A program made the position numbers and the translations under genes. From Salibacterium aidingense DSM 18341 (lineage in GTDB: Bacteria > Bacillota > Bacilli > Bacillales > Marinococcaceae), in the NCBI RefSeq assembly GCF_000429685.1, contig NZ_AUCI01000009.1, forward strand, positions 1 to 64,000: a DNA stretch of 64,000 nt, written 5' to 3'. Each line of letters starts with the position of its first letter. The stretch's first letter is position 1. A model generated the notes under the pieces. That model saw nothing but the letters and a program-made list of their open reading frames with translations, had not been told where the DNA came from and ran no database searches. Positions 26,164-34,791 of the stretch are shown piece after piece.

Positions 26164-26254
26164 GAAGCAGAAGCGGTTCCTGTAAATAGTGGCTTTTTGG
26201 AGAAAACAGCCAGGCAAGAGGACATTTATTCCGCTAAATCCTCACTTTACTTTT

Positions 26255-27112
26255 CTACATTCTGCGTCTGGAAATTGCTTCCCGCATTTTGGTTACGGCC
26301 TGCTGCGTCTGCTCCTGTTTTTTTACACTGTAATTGACATACAGGGCATCCAGCAGAGACAGTTCTGCTATTCGTGAGGACAGGGCCTCGGACCGATATT
26401 CTGTCTCCTCGGAGGTGGTATACAGACAGACATCCACCTGTTTGCTCAGCGGCGATTTAGCCAAATTCGTGATCCCGATTGTGACCGCCCCACTCTGCTT
26501 TGCAACTTCTAATACTTCCAGCAGGTCTTTATTCGACCCAGTGTGGGAAATAAAGAATGCTGTATCTTCGCTGTTCAACTGGGACGCATCCATCAGCTGC
26601 AGGTGGGTATCGGTATAAGCAAAACACGGCACGCCTGTGCGGATAAATTTATGCTGGCCGTCCAGAGCCGTGATTCCTGAGCCGCCGTTTCCGTAAAAAT
26701 GAAGCTGACGTGCTTGAAGGATATGGGAAAGCACTTCCTGAAACCTGGAAGTTTCCTGTATATCCTTTGTGAACTGGATCGCATTTACATTAGACTGAAA
26801 TACTTTAGCCATAATCTCCATCTCGGAATCCTCTTCGTTGATTTCTTCGTGAATATCTTGAATGGGATGTACCAACTCTGAAGCGAGTGCTATTTTCATA
26901 GCCTGATATCCCTTAAACCCCAGTCTTTTGCAAAAACGAAAAACCGTGGCATCCGCCACCATTAAATCGTCCGCTACCTGATTAATCGTGGAATGGATGA
27001 TCGATTCCGGATACTGAAGAATATAATCAGCAATTAACCGTTCTTTCTCACTTAACTGCCTATGGGAAGAGCGAATGCGGTGCAGCACATGAGTCGTATT
27101 TTCTTCTGTCAT
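26255..27112 (-). CDS. RpiR/MurR-family regulator of gluconate genes
   Basis: This repressor has 285 residues. The N-terminal RpiR helix-turn-helix (about 15-75, with SEKERLIADYIL and VADATVFRFCKRLGFKGYQ) is followed by a SIS sugar-phosphate domain (about 120-250, with GNGGSGITALDG and FISHTGSNKDLLE). The frame is open to ATG 27133, but ATG 27112 has AAAGGAG nine bases upstream. It is divergent from the gluconate kinase gene, and three similar AT-rich dyads lie between them. It therefore likely replaces the GntR repressor of B. subtilis. 6-Phosphogluconate or gluconate is a reasonable effector. Confidence 0.9.
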   Translation of the reverse strand: MTEENTTHVLHRIRSSHRQLSEKERLIADYILQYPESIIHSTINQVADDLMVADATVFRFCKRLGFKGYQAMKIALASELVHPIQDIHEEINEEDSEMEIMAKVFQSNVNAIQFTKDIQETSRFQEVLSHILQARQLHFYGNGGSGITALDGQHKFIRTGVPCFAYTDTHLQLMDASQLNSEDTAFFISHTGSNKDLLEVLEVAKQSGAVTIGITNLAKSPLSKQVDVCLYTTSEETEYRSEALSSRIAELSLLDALYVNYSVKKQEQTQQAVTKMREAISRRRM

Positions 27113-27142
27113 CACGCTATGCTCCTTTATCATTGGGTATAC

Positions 27143-27171
27143 TGTATAGTTTATACGAAAAAAATTTTCAA
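27143..27171 (-). promoter_or_regulatory. Promoter of the RpiR-type gene
   Basis: On the minus strand TTGAAA (27171-27166), a 17-base spacer and TATACA (27148-27143) form a promoter. Operator dyad 1 overlaps its -35 box, so autoregulation is likely. Confidence 0.6.
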
Positions 27172-27228
27172 TAAAAGAATAACGATAAAAAATTTTTCAT
27201 TTGTATCTATTGATTCGAAAAAAATTTC
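27157..27228. promoter_or_regulatory. Three GAAA-TTTC operator dyads for the RpiR-type repressor
   Basis: Similar sites at 27157-27169 (GAAAAAAATTTTC), 27187-27198 (AAAAAATTTTTC) and 27217-27228 (GAAAAAAATTTC) are spaced by about 30 bases, close to three helical turns. RpiR proteins commonly bind AT-rich dyads of this kind. The third lies between the -35 and -10 boxes of gntK. Confidence 0.65.
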
Positions 27229-27237
27229 ATGTATAAT
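27210..27237 (+). promoter_or_regulatory. Sigma-A promoter of the gluconate operon
   Basis: TTGATT (27210-27215), a 16-base spacer and TATAAT (27232-27237), extended by TG, form the promoter. Confidence 0.7.
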
Positions 27238-27278
27238 GTGACTGAAAGAAAAAAAATTTAATAAATAATAAATGAAAC

Positions 27279-27292
27279 TGGAAACGGTTTTA
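27279..27292. promoter_or_regulatory. cre site of the gluconate operon
   Basis: TGGAAACGGTTTTA matches the catabolite-responsive element consensus except at its last two positions. It lies in the leader, where CcpA would act as a roadblock. Confidence 0.7.
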
Positions 27293-27318
27293 TGTTTGCA
27301 GAAACGTGAGGGATAACT

Positions 27319-28884
27319 ATGAGCAAACAAATCGTGATTGGGCTGGATATTGGTACGACAAGCACAAAAAGTCTGGCTTATGATACAGAAGGGGAAATAT
27401 GGGCAGAAGTAGAACGGGAATATCCGCTTTATTCACCGGATCCAGCCTGGAAGGAACAGGATCCTGAAGAGATTTTGGAAGCGGTTGAGAAAACGCTTGC
27501 TTCTGTAATAAATACAGTTCAGAACAAAGGCGCTGTGGTGGCAGGAGTAGGATTCAGCGCGGCCATGCACAGTCTTCTGGCTTTGGATGGGGAAGGAAAG
27601 ATTCTGACCAATGCTGTTACGTGGGCCGATCAACGTTCCGTGAAAGAAGCAGAAGAGCTGAAAGAAAGCGGCGGACACGACATTTATTTACGAACAGGCA
27701 CACCGATCCATCCGATGTCTCCGCTTACGAAGCTGATGTGGTTTCAAAAATATCAGCCGGACGTCTGTGAAAAGGCTGCCAAATGGATCTCTATTAAAGA
27801 ATATATTATTTATCAATTATTTGATCGGTTCATTGTCGACCATTCCATCGCTTCAGCAACGGGGTTATTTGAATTACAAACGAAACAGTGGGACGAAGGC
27901 GCGTTAAGAACAGCAGGCATCAGGGAAGATCAATTGTCTGAGCTGGTTCCTACTACGTATATTTTAAGAGGTTTACAGGAAAGCGCTGCAGCCAGGCTCA
28001 ATCTTCCAAAAGAGACTCCGTTTATTGCAGGAGCCAGTGACGGAGTGCTGGCTAATATTGGAGCAGGTGCAATAGAACCGGGACAGGTCGCCTGTTCAAT
28101 CGGAACAAGCGGGGCGATACGAACAGTGGTTAATGAACCAGCTGTTGATCCGAAAGGCCGGATTTTTTGTTATGAGCTGATGGAAAACCAGTGGGTTATC
28201 GGCGGTCCGATTAACAACGGGGGAATTGCGTTCCGGTGGATCAAAGATCAGCTTTTTCCTGAGCAGAAAGACGAAGCAGATGGAAAAGGAAACAGTAGAT
28301 ATGAGGAGCTGACTGCCAGAGCTGAAAAAATAAAACCCGGGGCGGATGGTCTCCTGTTTCTTCCGTATCTAATGGGAGAACGTGCTCCTTTCTGGGATTC
28401 CGACACGAAAGGAGTATTTTTCGGCCTGACGTTGTCTCATGGAAGGGATCATATGGTAAGAAGTGTGCTCGAAGGTGTCATGTATCAGATGTATTCTGTG
28501 GTTATTGCTTTGATAGAAGCAGGAGTTAAGCCAACGGAATACCGTGCCGGCGGAGGTTTTGCCCGATCCGAACTCTGGCGCCAGATGATGGCGGATATAT
28601 TTGAAGAGGAAATTGTGATTCCAGAAAGCCATCAAGGTTCCTGCTTCGGGGCAGCCTGGCTGGCAATGAAATCACTGAATATCATCCAGGATTTCTCCAG
28701 TGTCCAGGAGATTATTAAAACGAATATCAGACATCAACCTATAGAAGAAAATGTAACGGCCTACCGGGACATTAAGCCGATCTTCCTTCGATTGGCGAGA
28801 GGGCTTCACAGTGAATTTCAGGCGATAGCAGAAGTTCAACGTAAGCATGCAGCAGGGGAGAGGACACTTTCATCTACAGATTAA
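27319..28884 (+). CDS. gntK: Gluconokinase
   Basis: This FGGY-family kinase phosphorylates D-gluconate to 6-phosphogluconate. It has 521 residues, close to B. subtilis GntK (513). The N-terminal phosphate loop is GLDIGTTSTKSLAYD. The substrate region has VGFSAAMHSLLALD and TWADQRS, and GASDGVLANIG carries the catalytic aspartate. GGPINNGGIAFRW and GGGFARSELWRQM complete the ATP site. It is the first gene of a kinase-permease-dehydrogenase operon; the permease start lies 22 bases after its stop. Confidence 0.94.
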   Translation: MSKQIVIGLDIGTTSTKSLAYDTEGEIWAEVEREYPLYSPDPAWKEQDPEEILEAVEKTLASVINTVQNKGAVVAGVGFSAAMHSLLALDGEGKILTNAVTWADQRSVKEAEELKESGGHDIYLRTGTPIHPMSPLTKLMWFQKYQPDVCEKAAKWISIKEYIIYQLFDRFIVDHSIASATGLFELQTKQWDEGALRTAGIREDQLSELVPTTYILRGLQESAAARLNLPKETPFIAGASDGVLANIGAGAIEPGQVACSIGTSGAIRTVVNEPAVDPKGRIFCYELMENQWVIGGPINNGGIAFRWIKDQLFPEQKDEADGKGNSRYEELTARAEKIKPGADGLLFLPYLMGERAPFWDSDTKGVFFGLTLSHGRDHMVRSVLEGVMYQMYSVVIALIEAGVKPTEYRAGGGFARSELWRQMMADIFEEEIVIPESHQGSCFGAAWLAMKSLNIIQDFSSVQEIIKTNIRHQPIEENVTAYRDIKPIFLRLARGLHSEFQAIAEVQRKHAAGERTLSSTD

Positions 28885-28906
28885 CAATCGAAAGGGGAAA
28901 CGAAAA

Positions 28907-30256
28907 ATGGAATCCACAGCAGGATTAGTCATTGTAGCCGTCCTTGCGGTGATTGCACTTTTATTTTTAGTCATGAGAACAAAATTGCAGGCCTTTATTG
29001 CTCTGCTCTTGGTCAGTCTATTGGTTGGACTGGCTGTAGGAATGCCTCCGGGAGAGATAATTACAACCATTGAAGAAGGAATGGGTGGCACCCTCGGGTT
29101 CATTGCCGTTATTATTGGACTGGGTGCGATGTTCGGTGAAATGCTTCGTGTATCTGGAGGAGCGGAACGTCTTGCGATCACCTTAATGGATAAATTTGGT
29201 GAGAAAAATGTATCCTGGGCCATGGGGCTGACAGGTTTCATTGTGTCCATTCCAGTCTTTTTGGATGTTGCACTGGTTATTCTTATTCCGATTATTTACA
29301 GCTTGACACAGAAAACTAAAAAGTCTCTTTTGCATTTTGGAATCCCGCTGCTTGCTGGCCTTGCGGTTACACATAGTTTTATACCGCCAACGCCGGGGCC
29401 GATATCTGTGGCCTCGATTATTGATGCGGACCTGGGCTGGGTGATCCTGTTCGGTGCTATTGCCGGTCTGCCCGCTATGATTATTGGCGGTCCAATTTTC
29501 GGGAAATACATCGGAAACAAAATCCATGTAGAAGTCCCGGATTATATGATGGAGCAGGTAAAAGATGTAGACTACGACCGCGATCTCCCCAGTTTCATAA
29601 GCGTGGTAAGCATCATCACCCTGCCGCTGGTATTAATTTTAGTGAATACTACATCAGATCTTGTTTTATCCGATGACAGCACGCTTCAATCCGTTTTAAC
29701 TTTTATCGGACATCCGTTTGTGGCTCTAACGGCAGCAGCGCTGCTGACATTCTATGTGTTCGGGATAAAACGAGGGTATAAGAAAGAAGAAATACAGCAG
29801 ATTACAACAAAAGCCTTGGAACCAGCAGGTATTATCATTTTGGTTACCGGCGCCGGGGGCGTTTTCGGCGAAATGCTGATCAGTTCCGGCATTGGAGATA
29901 TTCTGGCGGATGCTATGGAAGGCATGCAGATGCCGCTCATCGTCTTTGCATTTATTGCAGCGACGGTTGTACGGGTGGCTCAGGGTTCCGCCACCGTCTC
30001 GATGGTAACTGCTGCAGGACTTGTCGCTCCGCTGATTGAATCGTTTGATGTCAGTGAACCGATGCTCGGTCTCCTGGTTATTGCAATAGCATCCGGAGCA
30101 ACTGTGTTTTCCCATGTAAATGACTCCGGTTTTTGGCTGGTCAACCGCTATTTCGGTCTGACCGAAAAGCAGACACTAAAAACGTGGACGGTAATGGAGA
30201 CGATTATTGGGTTTGTTGGATTTGGGGTAGCATTGCTGCTTAGTCTATTTGTTTAA
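28907..30256 (+). CDS. gntP: Gluconate:proton symporter
   Basis: This GntP-family permease has 450 residues and about 12-14 hydrophobic helices. Family segments include VFLDVALVILIPI, HSFIPPTPGPISVA, VRVAQGSATVSMVTAAG and SHVNDSGFWLVNRYFG. An in-frame codon upstream (28847) lies inside gntK, so ATG 28907 with AAAGGGG nine bases before it is the start. It brings gluconate in for the kinase encoded just upstream. Confidence 0.95.
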   Translation: MESTAGLVIVAVLAVIALLFLVMRTKLQAFIALLLVSLLVGLAVGMPPGEIITTIEEGMGGTLGFIAVIIGLGAMFGEMLRVSGGAERLAITLMDKFGEKNVSWAMGLTGFIVSIPVFLDVALVILIPIIYSLTQKTKKSLLHFGIPLLAGLAVTHSFIPPTPGPISVASIIDADLGWVILFGAIAGLPAMIIGGPIFGKYIGNKIHVEVPDYMMEQVKDVDYDRDLPSFISVVSIITLPLVLILVNTTSDLVLSDDSTLQSVLTFIGHPFVALTAAALLTFYVFGIKRGYKKEEIQQITTKALEPAGIIILVTGAGGVFGEMLISSGIGDILADAMEGMQMPLIVFAFIAATVVRVAQGSATVSMVTAAGLVAPLIESFDVSEPMLGLLVIAIASGATVFSHVNDSGFWLVNRYFGLTEKQTLKTWTVMETIIGFVGFGVALLLSLFV

Positions 30257-30280
30257 ACTCTAAAAAAGAGGGGACAGCTT

Positions 30281-31183
30281 ATGAAAGTAGGATTAATAGG
30301 ACTTGGAAAAATGGGATATAACATTGGCCTGCAGATGATGGAAAAGGACCATGCCCCTGTCGCTTTTGATGTCGAGCAAAGTACTGTAGACACCTTTGAA
30401 GAAGCCGGCGGGGAAGGAGCTTTCTCGTTAAAGGAATTAACGGAAAAACTCGACTCCCCGAGAGTGATTTGGGTGATGGTTCCAGCCGGGGATATTACGG
30501 ATAACGTACTCGAAGAAATCGCCCCGCTGCTGGACAAGGAAGATATCCTTATTGAAGCGGGAAACTCTCATTATAAAAGTACGATGGCACATCATAAAAC
30601 AATGAAAGCCCGCGGCATCCACTTCTTTGATGTTGGAACGAGCGGAGGGATTTCCGGGGCAAGACACGGAGCCTGTTTTATGATAGGAGGGAACAAAGAA
30701 GTATTTCATCAAACGTTGGAACCCTTGTTTAAAGATTTATCTGTGGAAAACGGCTATTTTTATACAGGCGAAGGCGGAAGCGGCCACTATTTGAAAATGA
30801 TTCATAATGGTATTGAATATGGGATGATGGCAGCTATCGGGGAAGGTTTCGAACTGTTGGAAAAAAGTCCTTTTGATTATGACTATGAGGGTGTTGCAAA
30901 CATCTGGAATAATGGTTCTGTCATCCGCGGCTGGCTGATGGAACTCATGGGAGAAGCTTTTAAAAAAGATGCGAACCTGGAGGATATCCGCGGGGTTATG
31001 CATTCTTCCGGGGAAGGGAAATGGACCGTCGAATCTGCCCTTGATTATGAAGCGGCCGCTCCGGTTATTGCTCTCTCTCTCATGATGCGATACCGCTCCC
31101 AGGAAACAGATACGTTTACCGGCAAAGTCGTCGCTGCGCTCCGCCATGAGTTCGGGGGCCACTCTACCGAAAAAACAGAATAA
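30281..31183 (+). CDS. 6-Phosphogluconate dehydrogenase, decarboxylating, short NAD-type
   Basis: It oxidises and decarboxylates 6-phosphogluconate to ribulose 5-phosphate. The length of 300 residues marks the short type (as in YqeC/GndA of some bacteria), not the 470-residue Gnd/GntZ. The dinucleotide fold starts GLIGLGKMGYNIG. The second strand ends in FDVEQST, where an aspartate favours NAD over NADP. DVGTSGGISGARHGACFMIGG and KMIHNGIEYGMM hold the substrate-binding and catalytic Lys/Asn residues. It closes the gluconate operon with 24 bases after gntP. Confidence 0.9.
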   Translation: MKVGLIGLGKMGYNIGLQMMEKDHAPVAFDVEQSTVDTFEEAGGEGAFSLKELTEKLDSPRVIWVMVPAGDITDNVLEEIAPLLDKEDILIEAGNSHYKSTMAHHKTMKARGIHFFDVGTSGGISGARHGACFMIGGNKEVFHQTLEPLFKDLSVENGYFYTGEGGSGHYLKMIHNGIEYGMMAAIGEGFELLEKSPFDYDYEGVANIWNNGSVIRGWLMELMGEAFKKDANLEDIRGVMHSSGEGKWTVESALDYEAAAPVIALSLMMRYRSQETDTFTGKVVAALRHEFGGHSTEKTE

Positions 31184-31544
31184 CACGACAAAAGATAAGA
31201 CGTTTTTCTGTGGAAGGCCAGCAGGATGCGGGTCCGATCGGCGCCCTCCAGGAGATACCGCCCTTAGCCGGACCTCCTTTATTCGAGCTGTGCCCACGGA
31301 AAGCGAAGTATTTTGAAGGATGGGTGCCCAAAAAGTTCCGAACGAATTATGGAATAATCGTTCGGAATTTTTTATTTCTTCATAGCCAGCTCCATTTTTA
31401 TCTTACCATCGTATTGTCCCAGCCCCTTTTCTTCCCTTTTGTTTCCGACGAGCTTTCTATATATAAGAAAAGTGTCATTGGATGTCTTTTCCTGTACAAT
31501 AGAGATATACTTTTTGTTTCATCAAAGAAAGGTTTCAGATACTT
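31184..31544. repeat. Intergenic region with a degenerate structured repeat and a terminator
   Basis: About 31206-31320 is GC-rich, non-coding and ends in CCCACGGAAAGCGAAGTATTTTGA, a degraded form of the GCGGAAAGCG-core repeat seen at 2.6 and 53.7 kb. A hairpin TTCCGAACGA/TCGTTCGGAA (31336-31345 with 31358-31367) followed by TTTTTT can end the gluconate operon. Its stem sequence is almost the same as that of the hairpin at 53618-53646. The rest is AT-rich with no gene seen. Confidence 0.6.
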
Positions 31545-32279
31545 ATGCTGCTTACAGGTGTCATTGTATTTATCGTATTATTCATAGGAAGTTTTATTCA
31601 GGGAGCGAGTGGATTTGGATTCGGTTTGTTTGCGATGAGCTTTCTGCCGTTTTTGTTTTCAGTCAAAGACAGTACGCTGCTTGTGATGGCCCTGGCTCTT
31701 GTCACCTGCATTACCATTTTTTTAAAGGTATATAAACATATTGATTTCAAAAAACTGGGATATTTATTAACCGGGGCTATTGTCGGAAGAATTGGCGCCT
31801 ATTTTGTCCTTCACCATTACGGGGAAATGGACGCAATGAAGAAGATTCTGGGCTTCGTCCTCATTGGAATGGTGGTCTACATTCTGCTGCAAAAAAATCC
31901 CCAGGAGAGAAAACAGGCAGAGAACCCTGTTTTCCCCATTGTAATTGGTGGGCTGGGAGGCTTTATCGGAGGAGTTTTCGTGGTAGGCGGGCCCTTTTTT
32001 GTATTTTATCTGCTTATGGTATGTAAAGATAAATATGCCTACAGCGCTAATATTCAGGCTGTCTTTGTCCTTAGCGCTCTTGTGACACTGCTTCTGCACG
32101 GATTCAGCGGGGACCTCCATCTTGAATTACTGGTTTACTTTTTCATCGGCTTTCTAAGTGTCATAGCTGGTTCCAGGCTCGGAATGATGTGGTTTAAACG
32201 CCTTTCCCAGGAAAATATCAAAAAGCTGGCGAGCATTATCGTGGCCCTGGCCGGGCTGAATTTAATTATTTTTGCTTGA
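31545..32279 (+). CDS. TSUP-family (TauE/SafE, DUF81) membrane permease
   Basis: This integral membrane protein has 244 residues and about seven to eight helices. It shows the family's two internal glycine-rich repeats: GSFIQGASGFGFGLFAMSF in the first half and GGLGGFIGGVFVVGGPFFVFYL in the second. TSUP members export or import sulfur anions or small organic sulfonates and acids, and the substrate here cannot be told. It appears monocistronic, with a terminator right behind it. Confidence 0.88.
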   Translation: MLLTGVIVFIVLFIGSFIQGASGFGFGLFAMSFLPFLFSVKDSTLLVMALALVTCITIFLKVYKHIDFKKLGYLLTGAIVGRIGAYFVLHHYGEMDAMKKILGFVLIGMVVYILLQKNPQERKQAENPVFPIVIGGLGGFIGGVFVVGGPFFVFYLLMVCKDKYAYSANIQAVFVLSALVTLLLHGFSGDLHLELLVYFFIGFLSVIAGSRLGMMWFKRLSQENIKKLASIIVALAGLNLIIFA

Positions 32280-32302
32280 CAGACCGGGAGACCGGTCTGC
32301 TT
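32280..32302 (+). terminator. Terminator of the TSUP gene
   Basis: CAGACCGG and CCGGTCTG form an eight-pair stem with a GAGA loop, followed by CTTTT. Confidence 0.8.
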
Positions 32303-32303
32303 T

Positions 32304-32700
32304 TGCAAGCGCAAGTAAGACACGATGTTAAAAAGGAACTTTTCTAAAATCGTACATGCCCTGTGCCGGGCGTTGAATTTACCATCTTCTGCAGAAGCCC
32401 TTGTTCTCTGAAGTGAAAACGTCCCGTCTGCAGCGGATGCCTGCTTCTACAGGGACAAGGATGGGGTGATGGACTGCCCGCCCCTCGTTTCTTAGAACCA
32501 GTATTGTTCACGGACATTCTCTGGAATATGGTGTCTATAATGGACGTATTAAAAACACATGAAGGAAAAAGAGAAGCTCAAATGGTTGGTAAAAAGAATA
32601 AAGGACAAAATAAGTAGTTCAAGTTTAGAAAATGGCTCCTATCCTCGATTATTAGACACTTTCAAACCGCTCCTGTCTCCAATGCCGTTGCTCAAATGAA
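32304..32700. other. Gene-free region
   Basis: This stretch shows no convincing gene. GC-rich fragments near 32390-32480 recall the structured repeats elsewhere but are too degraded to assign. A 25-codon basic open frame (32540-32617) lacks a good ribosome site. Near the right end a minus-strand terminator follows. Confidence 0.4.
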
Positions 32701-32701
32701 A

Positions 32702-32725
32702 ACAGAAAGTTTCAACGCTTTCTGT
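32702..32725 (-). terminator. Terminator of the YwaF-like gene
   Basis: ACAGAAAG and CTTTCTGT form an eight-pair stem. On the minus strand it is followed by TTTTC. Confidence 0.65.
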
Positions 32726-32769
32726 CCCATCCAATTTTTACGTTACTCTCCGCTGCAGTTGTCCCTAAA

Positions 32770-33507
32770 TCACCCGGAAGCTCCACTGTTCTTTTTCGTT
32801 TTTACTTCGAATCGGTAAAGCCCGTACATGATAAAAAAGACAATAAGAGCAACGGTTTCCAGGGATAAAATATAATACGGCCAGGGGCCGAGCCAGTCGA
32901 TTGGCGTGGTCTGCTCCGGTTTTTTCATCAAGTACATATAATTTCCGCCGGTTAAAAGGTTTAAGAGAAACACGAGTGCGGCATATAGATTCAGCACTCC
33001 CCATGCCCGGAAAACAGATGTTACCCGCAACGTCCGTTGTTCGACAACGAGCATATAACAGACTGCCAGAATAACCAGACTATGGGTAATAAAAAAGTGG
33101 AAGAAACGATAATGGGGAAATCCGTAATGAGCCAGATCAGGCGTAATAATTGTAAGGAGGGCACTTCCTACTCCCGCGAAGAACGTTACTTCAAACCATA
33201 TTTTATGACCGGCGGTAAAGGCCAGAATTGTTGTAATCCAGACAAAACTGGTCAAATGCAGAGGCAGAGCATAAGAGGCATCCCAGACCCCGTTGGTTAT
33301 ATAAAAAATCTGCAGGGATATTTCCCCTAAAATAAAAAGAGCACTAATTCCTCTATGTATATACTTTTGTGCATTGCAGCGGCGAAAGCCTTTGCGTCCT
33401 TTGATCATAGTAAAACACAGAAGTAATAAAATGATAAATACCAAAATATGCGCCGTCCCCATCCATGTAAAGGATGGTCCTGAATGATTGTACTGCCACC
33501 ACCACAT
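32770..33507 (-). CDS. YwaF/TIGR02206-family integral membrane protein
   Basis: The protein has 245 residues and seven hydrophobic helices. The conserved family segments are LPLHLTSFVWITTI and HYRFFHFFITHSLVI in the middle and GPWPYYILSLE near the end. Family members in Bacillus (YwaF) and the related eukaryotic TMEM164 share this layout. The conserved histidines in the helices suggest an enzymatic or lipid role, but none is established here. It is divergent from the ABC/GntR operon. Confidence 0.82.
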   Translation of the reverse strand: MWWWQYNHSGPSFTWMGTAHILVFIILLLLCFTMIKGRKGFRRCNAQKYIHRGISALFILGEISLQIFYITNGVWDASYALPLHLTSFVWITTILAFTAGHKIWFEVTFFAGVGSALLTIITPDLAHYGFPHYRFFHFFITHSLVILAVCYMLVVEQRTLRVTSVFRAWGVLNLYAALVFLLNLLTGGNYMYLMKKPEQTTPIDWLGPWPYYILSLETVALIVFFIMYGLYRFEVKTKKNSGASG

Positions 33508-33578
33508 ACTTGGCCCCCTTTTTCCATGTCTCTCCTATTTTACTATGGAAAAAGACAAATAACGATTAATTTTTATCA

Positions 33579-33607
33579 TTGACTAGAATAACATTTAACT
33601 GTATTAT
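33579..33607 (+). promoter_or_regulatory. Sigma-A promoter of the GntR/ABC operon
   Basis: TTGACT (33579-33584), a 17-base spacer and TATTAT (33602-33607) form a strong promoter. Confidence 0.82.
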
Positions 33608-33634
33608 ACTAATAGTACACTGATACAATAATAC
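33601..33634. promoter_or_regulatory. Probable GntR (YtrA-like) operator
   Basis: Two nested dyads overlap the -10 box and start site: GTATTAT (33601-33607) with ATAATAC (33628-33634), and TACT-AAT-AGTA (33607-33617). YtrA-type GntR repressors usually bind their own operon promoter. Confidence 0.55.
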
Positions 33635-33650
33635 AATTGGAGGTTTAAAT

Positions 33651-34415
33651 ATGACAAGTTGGCTTGCGCTGTTAAAAAAAGAATTTCTATTAACAAGGGT
33701 GATATTTTTTATCGGTCTTGGCTTAATCCTATTTGTCCTGGGGCTCACCTATTTTATTGAATTAAAAAATCCCCACATCACGGGAATGATGCTGGGGGCC
33801 ATCGGAGGGGGAGTGGCTGCTCATATCTTTTATCTGCCAATCTACACGGCTGTCAGTTTATTTCGGGAATCGAATACCCTGCATTTATGGCTCCATTCTC
33901 CTCATTCTATGTACAGCCTGCTCCTTGCAAAATTAGCAGCCGGTGTTATCTGTATGTTTTGTTCCCTGTTATTAAACGGAACCATTTTCCTGGTACTTGG
34001 GAATGTTTTTCTTTCAGAAAGATACACCTCACTGGCTGTGTTTGATAATATCATTCTGGCCGGGAGCGGGGGCGTTGCGTTGATAGGTTCTTCCTTATCT
34101 CTTGCCCTGCATGTGTTATTTTTCATCTCCGTTTATTTTGTGCTTAGAGGCTGGATGGGCAAATGGGCCTGGTTTGTTATCCTGGTATTATTTATACTAT
34201 ACAGCTGGGTGACCGATCTGATAGGCAGCCTTTCCTGGGTTCAAGCTCTGAATAACTGGGGCGCGGTGTCCTTTGAATTAAAGACTCCGTTATTGCAGCA
34301 ATATTCATTAGATACGATGCAATTCGCATTTGGATTTATTTTCATTCAATTAGTTGTGATGATTATTCTATTTGTGGCGTCAGCCAAGCTTATCGATCAT
34401 AAAGTAGAGGTGTAG
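33651..34415 (+). CDS. ABC-2-like membrane protein of a GntR-linked ABC transporter
   Basis: The protein has 254 residues and about six hydrophobic helices (first about 15-37), with no catalytic motif. It begins SWLALLKKEFLLTR, a pattern common to ABC-2-type permeases (short amphipathic helix before helix 1). The ATPase and the regulator are encoded directly downstream, so it is the membrane partner. Similar operons (ytr-type) respond to cell-wall antibiotics in B. subtilis. The substrate here is unknown. An AATTGGAGG site precedes the ATG. Confidence 0.75.
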   Translation: MTSWLALLKKEFLLTRVIFFIGLGLILFVLGLTYFIELKNPHITGMMLGAIGGGVAAHIFYLPIYTAVSLFRESNTLHLWLHSPHSMYSLLLAKLAAGVICMFCSLLLNGTIFLVLGNVFLSERYTSLAVFDNIILAGSGGVALIGSSLSLALHVLFFISVYFVLRGWMGKWAWFVILVLFILYSWVTDLIGSLSWVQALNNWGAVSFELKTPLLQQYSLDTMQFAFGFIFIQLVVMIILFVASAKLIDHKVEV

Positions 34416-34419
34416 CCGT

Positions 34420-34791
34420 GTGACTCATACATTTGATGCATCAAAGCCGATTTACCGGCAGCTGGCGGATCAGATATATTGGCGGATATTAAGAGGGGAA
34501 TTAAGAGCGGGGGAAAAGCTCCCTTCCGTGCGGGAAACAGCCGTTGAATTTGGCGTCAATCCAAATACGGTTTCAAGAACGTATAGTGAAATGGAAAGAG
34601 ACGGTGTGGTGGAATCCAAACGCGGTCAGGGAACCTTTGTCAGTGAAGACCAGAGCGTCCTGGATCAATGGAGGGAAGGCATGAAACAATCTTATATTCG
34701 GCAGTTTGTGCAGGAAATGAAAGCGATGGGGTTTTCCGAAGCTGTGATTTTGAACGGTTTGAAAACGTTTCTGGAGGAGGATAATGAATGA
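34420..34791 (+). CDS. GntR-family regulator, YtrA subfamily
   Basis: This short repressor has 123 residues. The winged helix-turn-helix fills residues 8-78 (IYRQLADQIYWRIL, LPSVRETAVEFGVNPNTVSRTY, ESKRGQGTFVS). A short helical tail follows, as in YtrA, rather than a large effector domain. It starts with GTG behind AGAGGTG. It lies between the permease and the ATPase genes and overlaps the latter by four bases, and it probably represses the operon through the dyads at 33601-33634. Confidence 0.9.
   Translation: MTHTFDASKPIYRQLADQIYWRILRGELRAGEKLPSVRETAVEFGVNPNTVSRTYSEMERDGVVESKRGQGTFVSEDQSVLDQWREGMKQSYIRQFVQEMKAMGFSEAVILNGLKTFLEEDNE

Noticed and set aside
31210-31735. Two overlapping frames before the TSUP gene
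   Set aside because: They read through a degenerate repeat and a terminator hairpin, and one is a shifted copy of the TSUP coding region.
32540-32617. 25-codon basic small open frame
   Set aside because: Only a weak GGTG precedes the ATG, and no known small-protein family fits. It is kept out of the gene list.
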